DNA of 35,583 nucleotides from an uncultured Schlesneria sp. (lineage in GTDB: Bacteria; Planctomycetota; Planctomycetia; Planctomycetales; Planctomycetaceae), in the NCBI GenBank assembly GCA_903899985.1, contig CAIULL010000033.1:1-35583 (forward strand), given 5' to 3'. A model generated the notes under the pieces. That model did not search any database. It was not told where the DNA came from and was given only the letters and a program-made list of their open reading frames with translations. The position numbers were made by a program, and so were the translations under genes. Shown here in pieces: positions 27,015-35,583 of this stretch (positions within the stretch are counted from its first letter, which is position 1; each line of letters starts with the position of its first letter).

Positions 27015-28604
27015 ATGACGCAACGAAACTCCGAAAGCGAATGCTCATCGTCACAACGAATGCTGTCAAGCGACTGGTTACTTTGTGATTGGATTCCCTT
27101 GCATTTACGAGCTTCGGTCGGATTTGTCGGAATGACGTTTGTTCTTGGGCTTCTTTACTCTTACCTCTGTTCCCTTCCTTTATGGCATACGGACATCTGG
27201 GGGCATCTCAGCTACGGACGATTCATCTGGGAGACAAAAACGTTACCTGCGACCGAACCATTTTTACCTCTTTCAAAAGGGATTCCAATTATTGATGGTC
27301 CTTGGCTCAGCCAATTGATTGGATTCGCCATTATCAGCACTCCGCGGCTTCAACTTGCTGGTTTACAAGGATTATTTGCGATCATGGTGACATCATGCGG
27401 CGCAATGTTATCTTGGAGTTCTTATGTCCAGACTAAAAGCAGTTTATTCGCGTTTCTGACGCTGAGCGTTTTTTTGCTTGTCGGCTCGGACCACCTGATG
27501 ATCTTGCGACCTCAGCTGGCAGGAACAGTCTGTTTCGTTTTCGTTTTAACGCGCCTGTCATGTTATCCATGCTCTAAATCAAACTGGGTCGTCATTCCAG
27601 CTGTCTTTGTTCTGTGGGCAAATCTCCATCCATCGTTTCTTGTCGGAATTGGCTTTCTTGGATGCCTCTGGTTGGGCCGTAATGTGGATTTGATTATACG
27701 GACGCGCAGCGTTAGAGGCTGTTTACACGACAGTCATTCTCACCGTTTTTTTTTGTTAATGATTCTTGCAGCTGCTGCGGTGCTCATTAACCCGTACACA
27801 TTTCGGCTTTACCAAGAAGCACTATTTTTCTCGGCGAACAAGAATTTGCAAGATTTATCCGAATGGCAGCCGTTGACGATCAAAGACCCTCTTGGGCAGA
27901 TCATTGCCGGCATGGCAATCATTCTGGCTGCTGTTTGTCGCGTATCTCCCCGGAGGGTTCGGTACTGGGAAGTCTTGACTTCATTAAGTCTTGGACTTGC
28001 AACACTATGGTGCTCTCGCATGGTTGTGTGGTTAGCCCCGGTTATTGCATTGATCGTTACTCGCCACGCATTTGCAGTCTGGCGCAAATTGACTTGTGTA
28101 AGTCGTGTCTTGGCGCAGCCCGTTCGAAGTTCGAAATGGTCATTGATTGCGTTGGTTGGAACATTTTTTCTTCTCAGTCCGCTTGGGATTGCAGTCCTGA
28201 CTGGAAAACAAGAAGCCACGATTCATTCGTTGTCCAAAGAGACTCCTGTTTTTACTGCCGAGTATCTAAACGAAAACCCGCCCAGTGGGATGGTTTTCGC
28301 CACATACGAATGGGCCGATTACCTGCAATGGGCTGGGCCTGAAAACATGCATTTATTTGTTAATTCCCACGCTCATCTTATTCCACGTGACGTCTGGCTT
28401 GCCTATATGACTGTAATTGAGCAAAGAGTCGGGTGGAAAGAGATTCTTGATTTCTACCAGATCAACACGCTTATTTTGGACAGAGCAAATCGCGAGCCGC
28501 TAATTGAGACGCTGAAAATCGACCCCACATGGATTTCACCACCCATCGAATGGGAGGGTCAGGTTATTTTTACTCGCAAACCTTTGGAAATTGATCACAA
28601 ATGA
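27015..28604 (+). CDS. Polytopic membrane protein, GT-C glycosyltransferase-like
   Basis: A 529-residue integral membrane protein with nine or ten predicted helices from about residue 33 to 405, followed by a soluble C-terminal domain of about 120 residues. An acidic-aromatic motif after the first helix (LWHTDIWGHLSYGRFIWE, residues 56-73) resembles the first-loop D-x-D/D-x-H position of GT-C glycosyltransferases, and PWLSQLIG and ANLHPSFLVGI fit proteins of this kind. GT-C enzymes use lipid-linked sugar donors at the outer membrane face; that role here is inference. The start at 27015 has no good Shine-Dalgarno, and Met16 is an alternative. It is divergent from surE and followed two bases after its stop by a hairpin. 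Confidence 0.7.
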   Translation: MTQRNSESECSSSQRMLSSDWLLCDWIPLHLRASVGFVGMTFVLGLLYSYLCSLPLWHTDIWGHLSYGRFIWETKTLPATEPFLPLSKGIPIIDGPWLSQLIGFAIISTPRLQLAGLQGLFAIMVTSCGAMLSWSSYVQTKSSLFAFLTLSVFLLVGSDHLMILRPQLAGTVCFVFVLTRLSCYPCSKSNWVVIPAVFVLWANLHPSFLVGIGFLGCLWLGRNVDLIIRTRSVRGCLHDSHSHRFFLLMILAAAAVLINPYTFRLYQEALFFSANKNLQDLSEWQPLTIKDPLGQIIAGMAIILAAVCRVSPRRVRYWEVLTSLSLGLATLWCSRMVVWLAPVIALIVTRHAFAVWRKLTCVSRVLAQPVRSSKWSLIALVGTFFLLSPLGIAVLTGKQEATIHSLSKETPVFTAEYLNENPPSGMVFATYEWADYLQWAGPENMHLFVNSHAHLIPRDVWLAYMTVIEQRVGWKEILDFYQINTLILDRANREPLIETLKIDPTWISPPIEWEGQVIFTRKPLEIDHK

Positions 28605-28605
28605 G

Positions 28606-28637
28606 CCACCGCTTCGACTGAGACGGTGAAGCGGTGG
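28606..28637. terminator. Hairpin in a convergent gap, probable bidirectional terminator
   Basis: CCACCGCTTC at 28606-28615 pairs perfectly with GAAGCGGTGG at 28628-28637 around a 12-base loop. It begins two bases after the stop of the GT-C-like gene and lies 35 bases beyond the stop of the convergent CaMKII-association-domain gene. Position and the 10-bp GC-rich stem suit a bidirectional terminator; there is no clear T tract on either side. Confidence 0.6.
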
Positions 28638-28672
28638 TCATTAGGTTGATTTCGTTGAAGTTCAAAGTCCGC

Positions 28673-29059
28673 TCAGCATGGTGTTCGGTGAAAGTGAACG
28701 TGCTTCCAGCCGGCGGACGTTTTGTGCCATACGCGGGTTTCCATCGCAGCGGCAGTCACAGGAGAACCTTGTCCATCGAGTTTCTGAACGACTCGAACGT
28801 AGGTCACAATTGCCGAATCACCAATCAAGCGAACTCTTGGTGACGCAATTGACGACTGTTTTGCGGGCTTTGTCGCCGTCGCGGGAAGATCAAAATAGAA
28901 TTTATGAAAGGGCAATCCTTCAACGAGATGACCAAGCGCTTCCGGTTCAAAGCAGGTAATCGATGCGTCGCACATCGAGGCATACGTCGACCAGTCGCCC
29001 GTATCAATCGAATTAAGCAATTTACGACTCAAATCGAGAAGTTCTACTTCTGCAGACAT
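28673..29059 (-). CDS. CaMKII association-domain-like (NTF2-fold) protein
   Basis: A 128-residue single-domain protein resembling the association (hub) domain of calcium/calmodulin-dependent protein kinase II, an NTF2-like fold that forms large rings in animals. Matching blocks are NSIDTGDWSTYASMCDASIT, CFEPEALGHLVEGLPFHKFY, VRLIGDSAIVTYVRVVQ and ETRVWHKTSAGWKHVHFHRT. No kinase domain is attached, as is usual for bacterial members, whose role is unknown. The start at 29059 begins at homology; the open frame extends 15 codons upstream without it. The gene is convergent with the GT-C-like gene and divergent from the ABC cluster. A related SnoaL/DUF4440 NTF2 assignment is the alternative. Confidence 0.85.
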   Translation of the reverse strand: MSAEVELLDLSRKLLNSIDTGDWSTYASMCDASITCFEPEALGHLVEGLPFHKFYFDLPATATKPAKQSSIASPRVRLIGDSAIVTYVRVVQKLDGQGSPVTAAAMETRVWHKTSAGWKHVHFHRTPC

Positions 29060-29476
29060 CCGTCCATTTCCTTCAATTTTTCGTTCGAGGTTATGCCACC
29101 GCAATCTTGCAGGCGGCGCCAGGCAACATAGTGAACCGTACGCTGCATCGAAACAAGCTACCTGTATAAAAAAACCAGGGGAACAATAACAATCCCAACT
29201 CCGGTACGCTCAATACCGATCGTCCCTGCGCCGACTAACTCGAAACTTGAGTTTGGATGGAGTCTTTCCGCGATTTTCCTTTCTGACGCAGGTCATTGAA
29301 AGTTTCTCGTTTCATTGAGGCGTTTTTCTTCTCGCGTACTGTTTCATTTTTGGATCGTTGGTGTCATCTTATTCGCACTCAGACGGAATGCCTTGATATA
29401 CTTCCGCTGACTCGCAAGTTGAAGAAAATTGGGAATGAGCCGGTGACGTGAATACGACTCTGGAGAGGGTAACGAC
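29060..29476. other. Intergenic region, 417 bp, no gene seen
   Basis: This is the divergent gap between the CaMKII-association-domain gene and the ABC cluster, and should hold both promoters. I see no convincing ORF, RNA gene or repeat. TATACT at about 29397 resembles a -10 box but lacks a good partner at the right distance. The GGAGAGGG just before 29477 is the ribosome binding site of the next gene. Confidence 0.5.
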
Positions 29477-31384
29477 ATGAGCGCCTGTCATACGAGGAAG
29501 TCATCGAACGAAGCGTTTTGGTATCGACAGCGATTGAATCGGTTGGTGTTTGTCTTCTTGTTCGGATTGAGTTGGACCGGACTGGCTTCGTTCGCAACCG
29601 CTCTGGACGTGGCGGATTACAAATGGGGATTCAACGGTAAAGTTGCTCCACACCGTTTCAATGTCCTCTCAGTGCTGCTTAACAATCCGACGCCTCAGCC
29701 TTACAACGGCGAGGTGCTTTTGCGGAAATCGCTCGGCGGAGCCGGAACCGTCGATGCGACTCTTGTCGAATCGGTCACTTTGTCTCCGAATTCGTCAAAG
29801 TGGATCCAGTTTTATCCATACATTACTAGCGACGGTGGGTTCAGCAGTGAGAACTGGCGAATTTCGTATCGAGGAGGCAGCTATGACTTGCCAATCCCAC
29901 GTATCGCCAAGTACCAACGAATTGTCCTCGATGATCCTAACAGTGTGATGGCCAAGGGTGGTTCGATCAAATTTCATCTGCCCGACAACCTGTTTCCGCC
30001 GTTTGTGACTGCGACAGATGCGCTGCAGCTGGTCGCACTTGATCACGTCCCTCGCTGGGAGGAAGCAAGACGTCAGGCGTTTCTTGATTGGATCTACCTC
30101 GGCGGAACGGTTGTTATCCTGCAAGAGGCAAGCGGCAAATTTCCTGACTTCAATGGACCGCTCGTCGTTCTTAAAACTTCCCTCGAAGATCAGATGTATG
30201 GTGCTGGACGCGTTCTTCGAATTCCATTGACTCGACCGCAGTTCGGTGACGAAGAGCTTCGGCAAATCTGCGCCGGGCTACCCAAAAATTACCATGCTCC
30301 GAACACAGAAAAGTCTGATGACATCATCGACCATGTTGATGAGTCTCAACAAATCACACCAAACCAGAATTTCGGTTACGGAGACGGGACCGACCCGTTC
30401 AAGTCGAATTCGTTCCTCAGTCAACTTAAGCAGATGACCAAGCCGGATCACAATTGGGTTCTTCTGCACCTGATGTTCTGGGTTTATATCGGTCTCGTGT
30501 TCCCCGGTTGTTATCTTCTTGGAAAGAAATGGTCTGATTTTCGCGTCGTCTACGCTGGCTTGCTTGGCACGGTGGCGCTTTTCAGCTTGCTGTTTTCTTA
30601 CGTAGGCCAGCGAGGTTACGGCGAGGCGACTGCAGTTCATACCGTTGCTGTCGCCAAACCATTGCCTGACGGCCAGATGGACGTTGCGAGCTGGTCAAAT
30701 ATTTTCGTAACGGGAGGTGCAGACTATGAGATCCGCCACAACGCTTCTGGTTCACTCTATTCGACGTGCAACGAACACGAACAGGTGAAAGGTGAAATTA
30801 ACAACGGGGCCGAAGCGGTATTCAAGGTCGATATCCCCCCGTTTTCTAACCGTGAATTGGCGGCGCGAACGAAAATGCCGTTCGAAGGCCCAAAGCTCAC
30901 AATGTCTTCGCTGAAACTGCAGGATGGCCGGTTGGCAGAACTTGAGATTGACGTCGTCGGGCTGAAACAAGCGGAAGTCGAAAAACAGTATGTGTTAATT
31001 GGTAACACGTTCTACATGCTCAACTGGCGAGAAGACAAACTCGTATTGGCCCATGAGGCGGGAAACGCTGTGGCGATGTTGCGAGTTCAAGAAAAGCACA
31101 ATCAATATCCTTATTATCAAAACCCTTACAACCAATACGGCAATCAAGCAACGAAGGGAGAACGATATAACCAGATGTTCGATCTGTTGCTGTCTCGCAG
31201 TCTGAGCGTCAGTCGCGTGAGAGACGCGGAACAGTTGCGACTGCCACCCAATATGATTCGCATCTACATCTATGCGAAAATGCCGGGTGAGTTCGCCGTG
31301 CAGAACAATCGACTGGGAAATCAGGAAGGCCGGGTTTTGTACTGTATCAACTTATCAACATCAGATTTCAAAGCATCCAAATGA
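29477..31384 (+). CDS. Exported, membrane-anchored protein of the ABC cluster
   Basis: A 635-residue protein with no named family that I can assign. Residues 1-42 are a signal peptide or anchor (hydrophobic VFVFLFGLSWTGLASFATA). Residues 43 to about 325 form an extracytoplasmic region containing WEEARRQAFLDWIYLGGTVVI, a pattern seen in GATase-like-fold proteins next to GldA/GldG-type ABC systems. Two membrane helices follow at about 327-347 and 357-378. The rest is soluble and includes a Tyr/Asn/Gln-rich stretch at about 542-557 (NQYPYYQNPYNQYGN). GGAGAGGG lies 9 bases before the ATG. The ABC ATPase starts 173 bp downstream and the permease follows, so it probably works with that transporter, perhaps as its extracytoplasmic component. 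Confidence is in the gene, not in the function. Confidence 0.75.
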   Translation: MSACHTRKSSNEAFWYRQRLNRLVFVFLFGLSWTGLASFATALDVADYKWGFNGKVAPHRFNVLSVLLNNPTPQPYNGEVLLRKSLGGAGTVDATLVESVTLSPNSSKWIQFYPYITSDGGFSSENWRISYRGGSYDLPIPRIAKYQRIVLDDPNSVMAKGGSIKFHLPDNLFPPFVTATDALQLVALDHVPRWEEARRQAFLDWIYLGGTVVILQEASGKFPDFNGPLVVLKTSLEDQMYGAGRVLRIPLTRPQFGDEELRQICAGLPKNYHAPNTEKSDDIIDHVDESQQITPNQNFGYGDGTDPFKSNSFLSQLKQMTKPDHNWVLLHLMFWVYIGLVFPGCYLLGKKWSDFRVVYAGLLGTVALFSLLFSYVGQRGYGEATAVHTVAVAKPLPDGQMDVASWSNIFVTGGADYEIRHNASGSLYSTCNEHEQVKGEINNGAEAVFKVDIPPFSNRELAARTKMPFEGPKLTMSSLKLQDGRLAELEIDVVGLKQAEVEKQYVLIGNTFYMLNWREDKLVLAHEAGNAVAMLRVQEKHNQYPYYQNPYNQYGNQATKGERYNQMFDLLLSRSLSVSRVRDAEQLRLPPNMIRIYIYAKMPGEFAVQNNRLGNQEGRVLYCINLSTSDFKASK

Positions 31385-31407
31385 CAATTTGCTGAACGAT
31401 TGCTGCC

Positions 31408-31424
31408 CCGCTCTTGAAGAGCGG
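31408..31424. repeat. Small intercistronic hairpin
   Basis: CCGCTC at 31408-31413 pairs with GAGCGG at 31419-31424 around TTGAA; the inner bases can extend the stem. It lies 23 bases after the stop of the membrane-anchored protein, in the 173-bp gap before the ABC ATPase. It might attenuate transcription or protect the upstream message; no T tract follows. Confidence 0.35.
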
Positions 31425-31557
31425 ACATCAAGGAGAGCACACGTTTGGGACTTTTCAATTACGCGGCAACTTCGTTCATTCCTAACCATCAAAAGTTTCG
31501 TTCTCACACGATCTCTATATTTCATCAACATCATCCTTCCATGCCGAAAGCCCAAAC

Positions 31558-32526
31558 ATGAGCAGTTCGACAAACGGCAATTCTCAGCGACCCGTCATCG
31601 AAGTCGACGACGTCGTTCATTCCTTCAAGGGACGACGAGCGCTTGATCACGTCAACTTCAAAGTGATGCCCCAATCACTGCACGGTTTTGTCGGACCAAA
31701 CGGAGCCGGAAAGACAACCTCGCTTAAAATCATTTGCACACTGCTTAGACCTCAATTTGGTATCGTCAAAGTTTTTGGACATGACGTCGTCGACGAACAG
31801 AAGATGGTCCGTCGCAAAATCGGATTCATGCCCGACCACTTCAGCACTTACCGTCAGATGACCGTTTACGAATATCTCGACTTTTTCGCGGCTGCTTACG
31901 GCCTCCCTTTTGCGCAAAGAACGCGCGTGATCGACGAAGTTCTTGCATTAACGGATATGGAAGGCCGAAAAAACGACCTGATTAGCGGTCTGTCACGCGG
32001 AATGCAGCAGCGCACCAGCCTGGCTCGAGTTCTTGTGAATGACCCGGATCTACTTCTTCTTGATGAACCGGCGTCAGGCCTGGATCCACGCGCTCGAATC
32101 GAATTGATGGAGATTCTGAAGGCGCTTCGTTCTATGGGAAAAACGATTTTTATCAGCTCACACATACTTCCCGAACTGGCCGAACTTTGTGATGCGGTCA
32201 CGATCATCGACAAGGGAAAAGTCATGTACAGTGGTTCGATGAGCGGCCTGCAAGCCTCAACGAACGAACATCCGACCTGGCGAGTGACCCTCGGAACAGA
32301 AGTGGAAGGGATCGTTGATCGGATGAAAGGCTTGCCGGGAGTTGTCGACGCGGATCAAGTCGAAGGCCGACCCGATTACCGAGTCTCATACGACTGGACG
32401 GTCACTGACACGAACAATTTATTAAGGGGTTTACTCGATCTCGGCGTTCCGATCGTGGGATTTACCGAAGACAAGCGGCACTTGAATGACGCCTTTATGG
32501 ACTTGACCACTAAAGGGGTGAAATAA
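31558..32526 (+). CDS. ABC transporter ATP-binding protein (ABC-2 type, GldA-like)
   Basis: A 322-residue ATPase subunit that would power the permease encoded 97 bp downstream. Walker A is GPNGAGKT (residues 46-53), the signature is LSRGMQQR (145-152) and Walker B is LLLLDEPASGLDP (165-177), with the switch histidine in ISSHIL. Two positions are non-canonical: the signature reads LSRGM instead of LSGGQ, and Asp93 (FMPDHFSTYRQMTVYEYLDFF) stands where the Q-loop glutamine is usual. Both are common in this GldA/CcmA-like subgroup. An extra domain of about 90 residues follows the ATPase core. No Shine-Dalgarno precedes the ATG. It is probably co-transcribed with the genes on both sides; the cargo is unknown. 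Confidence 0.92.
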   Translation: MSSSTNGNSQRPVIEVDDVVHSFKGRRALDHVNFKVMPQSLHGFVGPNGAGKTTSLKIICTLLRPQFGIVKVFGHDVVDEQKMVRRKIGFMPDHFSTYRQMTVYEYLDFFAAAYGLPFAQRTRVIDEVLALTDMEGRKNDLISGLSRGMQQRTSLARVLVNDPDLLLLDEPASGLDPRARIELMEILKALRSMGKTIFISSHILPELAELCDAVTIIDKGKVMYSGSMSGLQASTNEHPTWRVTLGTEVEGIVDRMKGLPGVVDADQVEGRPDYRVSYDWTVTDTNNLLRGLLDLGVPIVGFTEDKRHLNDAFMDLTTKGVK

Positions 32527-32623
32527 CTTAGGGTGTGTCACCGCTGCTCTGTCTCAAGTTGAACTGCCCGTGTTGAATTGTCGCCTCGCCGACTTTGACC
32601 TTCTCATTTTCTCGAGTGAGTCC

Positions 32624-34201
32624 ATGTATTACGGTTTAGTCGCACTACTGACCCGAGCATTGAGGATGGACGCCCGCCAGTTACGGAATCATTTGTTCCG
32701 ATTGGCATTCGTTGGTTTCATCTATCTTTCCATGCTGATGGCGACGATCCAGAGTGCCTTTTTAGGGGCACCAGGACTGCTGTTCTTTTCGCAGATTGCC
32801 TGGTTAAACGTCCTGTTCATCACCTGCGCAGGGATTGGCTATTTTTCTTCAGCAATCACAGAAGAAAAGGAAGAAGAAACAATTGGCCTGCTACAGATGG
32901 CGGGGCTGAACCATATCGGTATTCTGCTGGGGAAATCGACAAGTCGGCTGATTCAAGTGATGTTGTTACTGGTCGTACAATTCCCATTCATGTTACTCGC
33001 GGTCACTTTAGGGGGGGTGACCCGTCATCAGATTTTTGCCGCCTACGTCGATATTCTGGCCTTCACTGTGTTGCTGGCGAACACCGCGTTGGTCTGTTCA
33101 GTCGTTTTTCAACGCGGCGGCAAGGCCGCGGCTGTCACGACGCTGATGATGATTCTTTACGCGGTCATTCCTCCAATTGCCGGATTGGAATTAAAAGATC
33201 TTGTTGCGACGGGTTGGACCAAATCCGTCTGGTGGCAGTCGTTGATTTTGACGTCGCTTGAATGGATCGAGAAGTCATGCGTTTACTATCAACTTCAAGA
33301 AGTCATGCAGACGGGGTTTAACCAACCGATTCTGACAAAACAGGTCATTTCTAATATCATTGTCGGAATCGTCTGTTTTGGACTGGCCTGGCTGCTTTTC
33401 GGGCCAAGCGTTAATAACGCCGCTCCTGGTGGTGCCTCTCGAGGAGTCGTGCTCAAATCGACAAGTCGCGTTCAATTTCTCAGCCCTGGTCGGTGTTGGA
33501 GCAATTCATTCATTTGGAAAGATTTTCAGTTCATCGGCGGGGGCTATTCACTTTTTGTCGGCAAGCTCCTGGCCTATGTCATGCTATTCGCTTTGATCTG
33601 CGCCGTTTCCGTCTACAACCGCAATTGGCTGGGGACCAGCCTGAACGATGTCGGTGGAATCTACGCTGGCTGTATGTTGGCGATCTTGTTGATCGAAGCC
33701 TGTGTTTCGGCATCCCGGGTGTTTCACGATGAGATCCGGTTACAGACAATGTCGTCGCTATTGATGCTTCCACGATCAATTCCCTATATCGGATATTCGA
33801 AAGCGATTGGCTGTTTGATGGGGCTGGCACCTGCCGCAATTTGCCTGGTGGGTTCTGCTTTTCTCATGCCAGAGTTTCGCATTGCCAATTTTGCCAGGTG
33901 GTTGATCGAACCTTATTTCTGGGCGATCCTGATGGGGATTCTGATTTTTCTCCATCTGGTTGCATTGCTGAGCCTGTTCGTCAAATGGGGCGCATTACCG
34001 TTGGCCTTTTTTATGATGGGTCCGATTTCGACTTGTTGCCCCGTCTGGCAATTGATGTTAGTCGCCGTGGGTCCCAGCGGCCTACAAGATATCTGGGGAA
34101 AGCTTCCCGCCACGATTACGGTCTGGATACTGACCGGATTGGTCTGCTTCGTGTTTCAGATGATGATCGCTGCACGGCTGCAGGAACTGGGAACGAAGTA
34201 A
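32624..34201 (+). CDS. ABC-2 type transporter permease, twelve predicted helices
   Basis: A 525-residue membrane subunit with about twelve predicted helices, twice the six of a standard ABC-2 permease, so it is probably two fused half-permeases. A cytoplasmic motif after the second helix, EEKEEETIGLLQMAGLNH followed by GILLGKSTSRL, is characteristic of ABC-2 permeases and would contact the ATPase. A matching element in the second half is DEIRLQTMSSLLMLPRS followed by YIGYSKAIG. The start at 32624 (MYYGLVALLTRALRMD) is chosen because the upstream 18 codons, opening with TTG, read poorly; GAGTGAG is a weak ribosome site. It forms a cluster with the ATPase and the anchored protein upstream. Substrate unknown. 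Confidence 0.88.
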   Translation: MYYGLVALLTRALRMDARQLRNHLFRLAFVGFIYLSMLMATIQSAFLGAPGLLFFSQIAWLNVLFITCAGIGYFSSAITEEKEEETIGLLQMAGLNHIGILLGKSTSRLIQVMLLLVVQFPFMLLAVTLGGVTRHQIFAAYVDILAFTVLLANTALVCSVVFQRGGKAAAVTTLMMILYAVIPPIAGLELKDLVATGWTKSVWWQSLILTSLEWIEKSCVYYQLQEVMQTGFNQPILTKQVISNIIVGIVCFGLAWLLFGPSVNNAAPGGASRGVVLKSTSRVQFLSPGRCWSNSFIWKDFQFIGGGYSLFVGKLLAYVMLFALICAVSVYNRNWLGTSLNDVGGIYAGCMLAILLIEACVSASRVFHDEIRLQTMSSLLMLPRSIPYIGYSKAIGCLMGLAPAAICLVGSAFLMPEFRIANFARWLIEPYFWAILMGILIFLHLVALLSLFVKWGALPLAFFMMGPISTCCPVWQLMLVAVGPSGLQDIWGKLPATITVWILTGLVCFVFQMMIAARLQELGTK

Positions 34202-34349
34202 ACCGCGTTGTTACAAATTCAGGCGCTGGCAGAAGCCATAAATGCCGATATGATGTAACAGCGATCAACCAAAGTTTCCTGCCAAGTCGTCTTTGTCGTA
34301 TGGGTCCTGAAAGTCCCATCTCGGCTGACGACCCTGCCGAGGTTTACCG

Positions 34350-35583
34350 ATGTCCGCAATTCGAATCCCGCATTGTCAGTCCTTGACGTCACGACGTGAT
34401 TTCTTGTGTCGAGCCGGGGGTGGATTCGGTGCGATCGCACTCGCCGGACTGATGGCCGACGAGCAGCGGCGATCTGCTGCTTCCGCTCAAGAAACGGTCC
34501 TGAAGCCACATCTCCCCGTCAAAACCCGAAATGTCATTTTCCTCTTCATGGATGGCGGGCCAAGTCATCTGGATACATTTGACCCCAAACCCCTCGTCAA
34601 CGAGTACGCAGGAAAGCCGCTCCCGTCATCGATTAAACGCGTGATCACACCGATGGGCGTCACCGAAAATGGCTTACTCGCCTCCAAAAGGACCTGGAAG
34701 AATTACGGCCAAAGTGGCATTCCCGTTTCTGACTGGTACCCACTCGTTGGTGAATGTGCCGACGACCTTTGTGTCATCCGCTCGTGTAAATCAGATGCTC
34801 TGAACCACGTTGGGGGTGTTACGCAGATGAACACAGGCAGTATTCTTGCCGGTCGCCCCAGCCTCGGCGCGTGGGTCAATTACGGACTCGGCAATGAGAA
34901 CCACAACTTACCGGGTTTCGTCGTCTTGTTGGACAGTGATCGCGAACCACCGGGTGGAAACAGGGTCTGGGGTTCCGGGTTTATGCCATCTGGCCATCAA
35001 GGGACAAAGTTCCTGACCGGCAAACACCCGATTCTACACCTCAATCCGCCGCCCGAAATCAGTGAGGAAAGACAGCGTCATAAACTAGCCTATATCAACC
35101 AATTGAATCGCGAACATCTTGCCAGCCGAAGTGTCGACAGCGAGTTGGAAGCCCGGATCGCTTCTTATGAGCTGGCGTTTCAAATGCAGGCCCACGCGCC
35201 GGAAGCGGTCGACCTGTCTCAGGAAACCCAAGAGACTCAAGCCGCCTATGGTTTGAATGAAAAGCGAACTCAGGCTTTCGGCCAGAACTGCTTGCTCGCA
35301 CGCCGGCTGGTCGAACGAGGCGTTCGGTTTATCGAACTCTATTCCGGTTCGGGCAGCAAATGGGACGCGCATGCGAAGATCGAACAGAACCATACCGAAC
35401 ACTGCGGGGCCACCGATCGACCAATCGCAGCACTCTTAAAAGACCTCAAACAACGGGGCTTGCTCGACGAAACTCTGGTCGTCTGGGGAGGCGAATTCGG
35501 TCGCACTCCGATGAGCGAAAAAGGTGACGGACGGGACCACAACCCGTATGGATTCACGATGTGGCTCGCAGGGGGCGGCGTCA
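34350..35583 (+). CDS. DUF1501 family exported protein (3' end cut by window)
   Basis: An open frame from ATG at 34350 running without a stop to the window edge, giving the first 411 residues of a DUF1501 protein usually about 470-490 long. A twin-arginine leader is clear: SRRDFLCRAGGGFGAIALAG. Core motifs are IFLFMDGGPSHLDTFDPKP, LNHVGGVTQMNTGS, PSLGAWVNYGLG, FIELYSGSGSKWDAH, VVWGGEFGRTPMSE and GRDHNPYGFTMWLAGGG. The last is a typical family signature, with sulfatase-like metal and active-site residues. GAGG lies 9 bases upstream of the ATG. In planctomycetes this subtype usually pairs with a DUF1549/DUF1553 cytochrome-like protein, here possibly beyond the window. It is a different subtype from the DUF1501 protein at 6175-7413. 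Function unestablished. Confidence 0.9.
   Translation, partial: MSAIRIPHCQSLTSRRDFLCRAGGGFGAIALAGLMADEQRRSAASAQETVLKPHLPVKTRNVIFLFMDGGPSHLDTFDPKPLVNEYAGKPLPSSIKRVITPMGVTENGLLASKRTWKNYGQSGIPVSDWYPLVGECADDLCVIRSCKSDALNHVGGVTQMNTGSILAGRPSLGAWVNYGLGNENHNLPGFVVLLDSDREPPGGNRVWGSGFMPSGHQGTKFLTGKHPILHLNPPPEISEERQRHKLAYINQLNREHLASRSVDSELEARIASYELAFQMQAHAPEAVDLSQETQETQAAYGLNEKRTQAFGQNCLLARRLVERGVRFIELYSGSGSKWDAHAKIEQNHTEHCGATDRPIAALLKDLKQRGLLDETLVVWGGEFGRTPMSEKGDGRDHNPYGFTMWLAGGGV

Noticed and set aside
34350-35583. Second DUF1501 gene as a duplicate of the first
   Set aside because: The leaders and core motifs differ clearly (SRRDFLCRAGGG versus SNRREFLKQVGA), so they are distinct subtypes, not a recent local duplication.

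Overview
The window reads as chromosomal DNA from a planctomycete, probably of the order Planctomycetales; genus is not resolvable from the sequence alone. The evidence is two DUF1501 proteins with twin-arginine leaders, a UvrA made of two complete UvrA copies fused in tandem (a form known from the PVC superphylum, for example Chlamydia), exported SMP-30, S1/P1-nuclease and metallo-beta-lactamase-fold proteins, a bacterial CaMKII-association-domain protein, weak or absent Shine-Dalgarno sequences at many starts, and short, mostly monocistronic units on both strands. No rRNA, tRNA, phage, insertion sequence or CRISPR array was seen.

Layout. 1-2.8 kb: palindromic repeats, then a RidA-family protein and an SMP-30 lactonase-like protein (minus), a BFD-like [2Fe-2S] protein (plus) and a YfcE-type phosphodiesterase (minus). 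3-6.2 kb: transketolase and a double GNAT acetyltransferase (plus), separated by a strong imperfect inverted repeat. 6.2-8.1 kb: a DUF1501 protein and a five-helix membrane protein (minus). 8.4-11.8 kb: a 2Fe-2S ferredoxin (plus), a four-unit 26-bp tandem repeat, then NadB and a lipoprotein (minus). 12.0-19.6 kb: the giant uvrA (plus). 19.7-25.0 kb, all minus: BirA, an exported ComEC-like MBL-fold protein, a membrane-bound nucleotide-sugar dehydratase/epimerase of the PglF/WbpM/CapD class and an S1/P1 nuclease. 25.3-29.1 kb: HisF (plus), SurE (minus), a polytopic GT-C-like protein (plus), a hairpin, and a CaMKII-association-domain protein (minus). 29.5-34.2 kb: a same-strand cluster of an exported/membrane protein, an ABC ATPase and a 12-helix ABC-2 permease. 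From 34.35 kb a second DUF1501 gene runs off the window end.

Most genes are housekeeping (pentose phosphate pathway, NAD, histidine, biotinylation, nucleotide excision repair) mixed with planctomycete-type exported proteins. The only clear multi-gene functional unit is the ABC export-type cluster at 29.5-34.2 kb. The most unusual item is UvrA: 2525 residues, four apparently intact ATPase sites, and a C-terminal extension of about 340 residues that I do not recognise and that appears to be built from two copies of a module centred on a GRKWH motif. No wholly new multi-gene defence or metabolic system was evident; the UvrA extension and the ABBA-ordered 26-bp repeat are the best candidates for undescribed biology.
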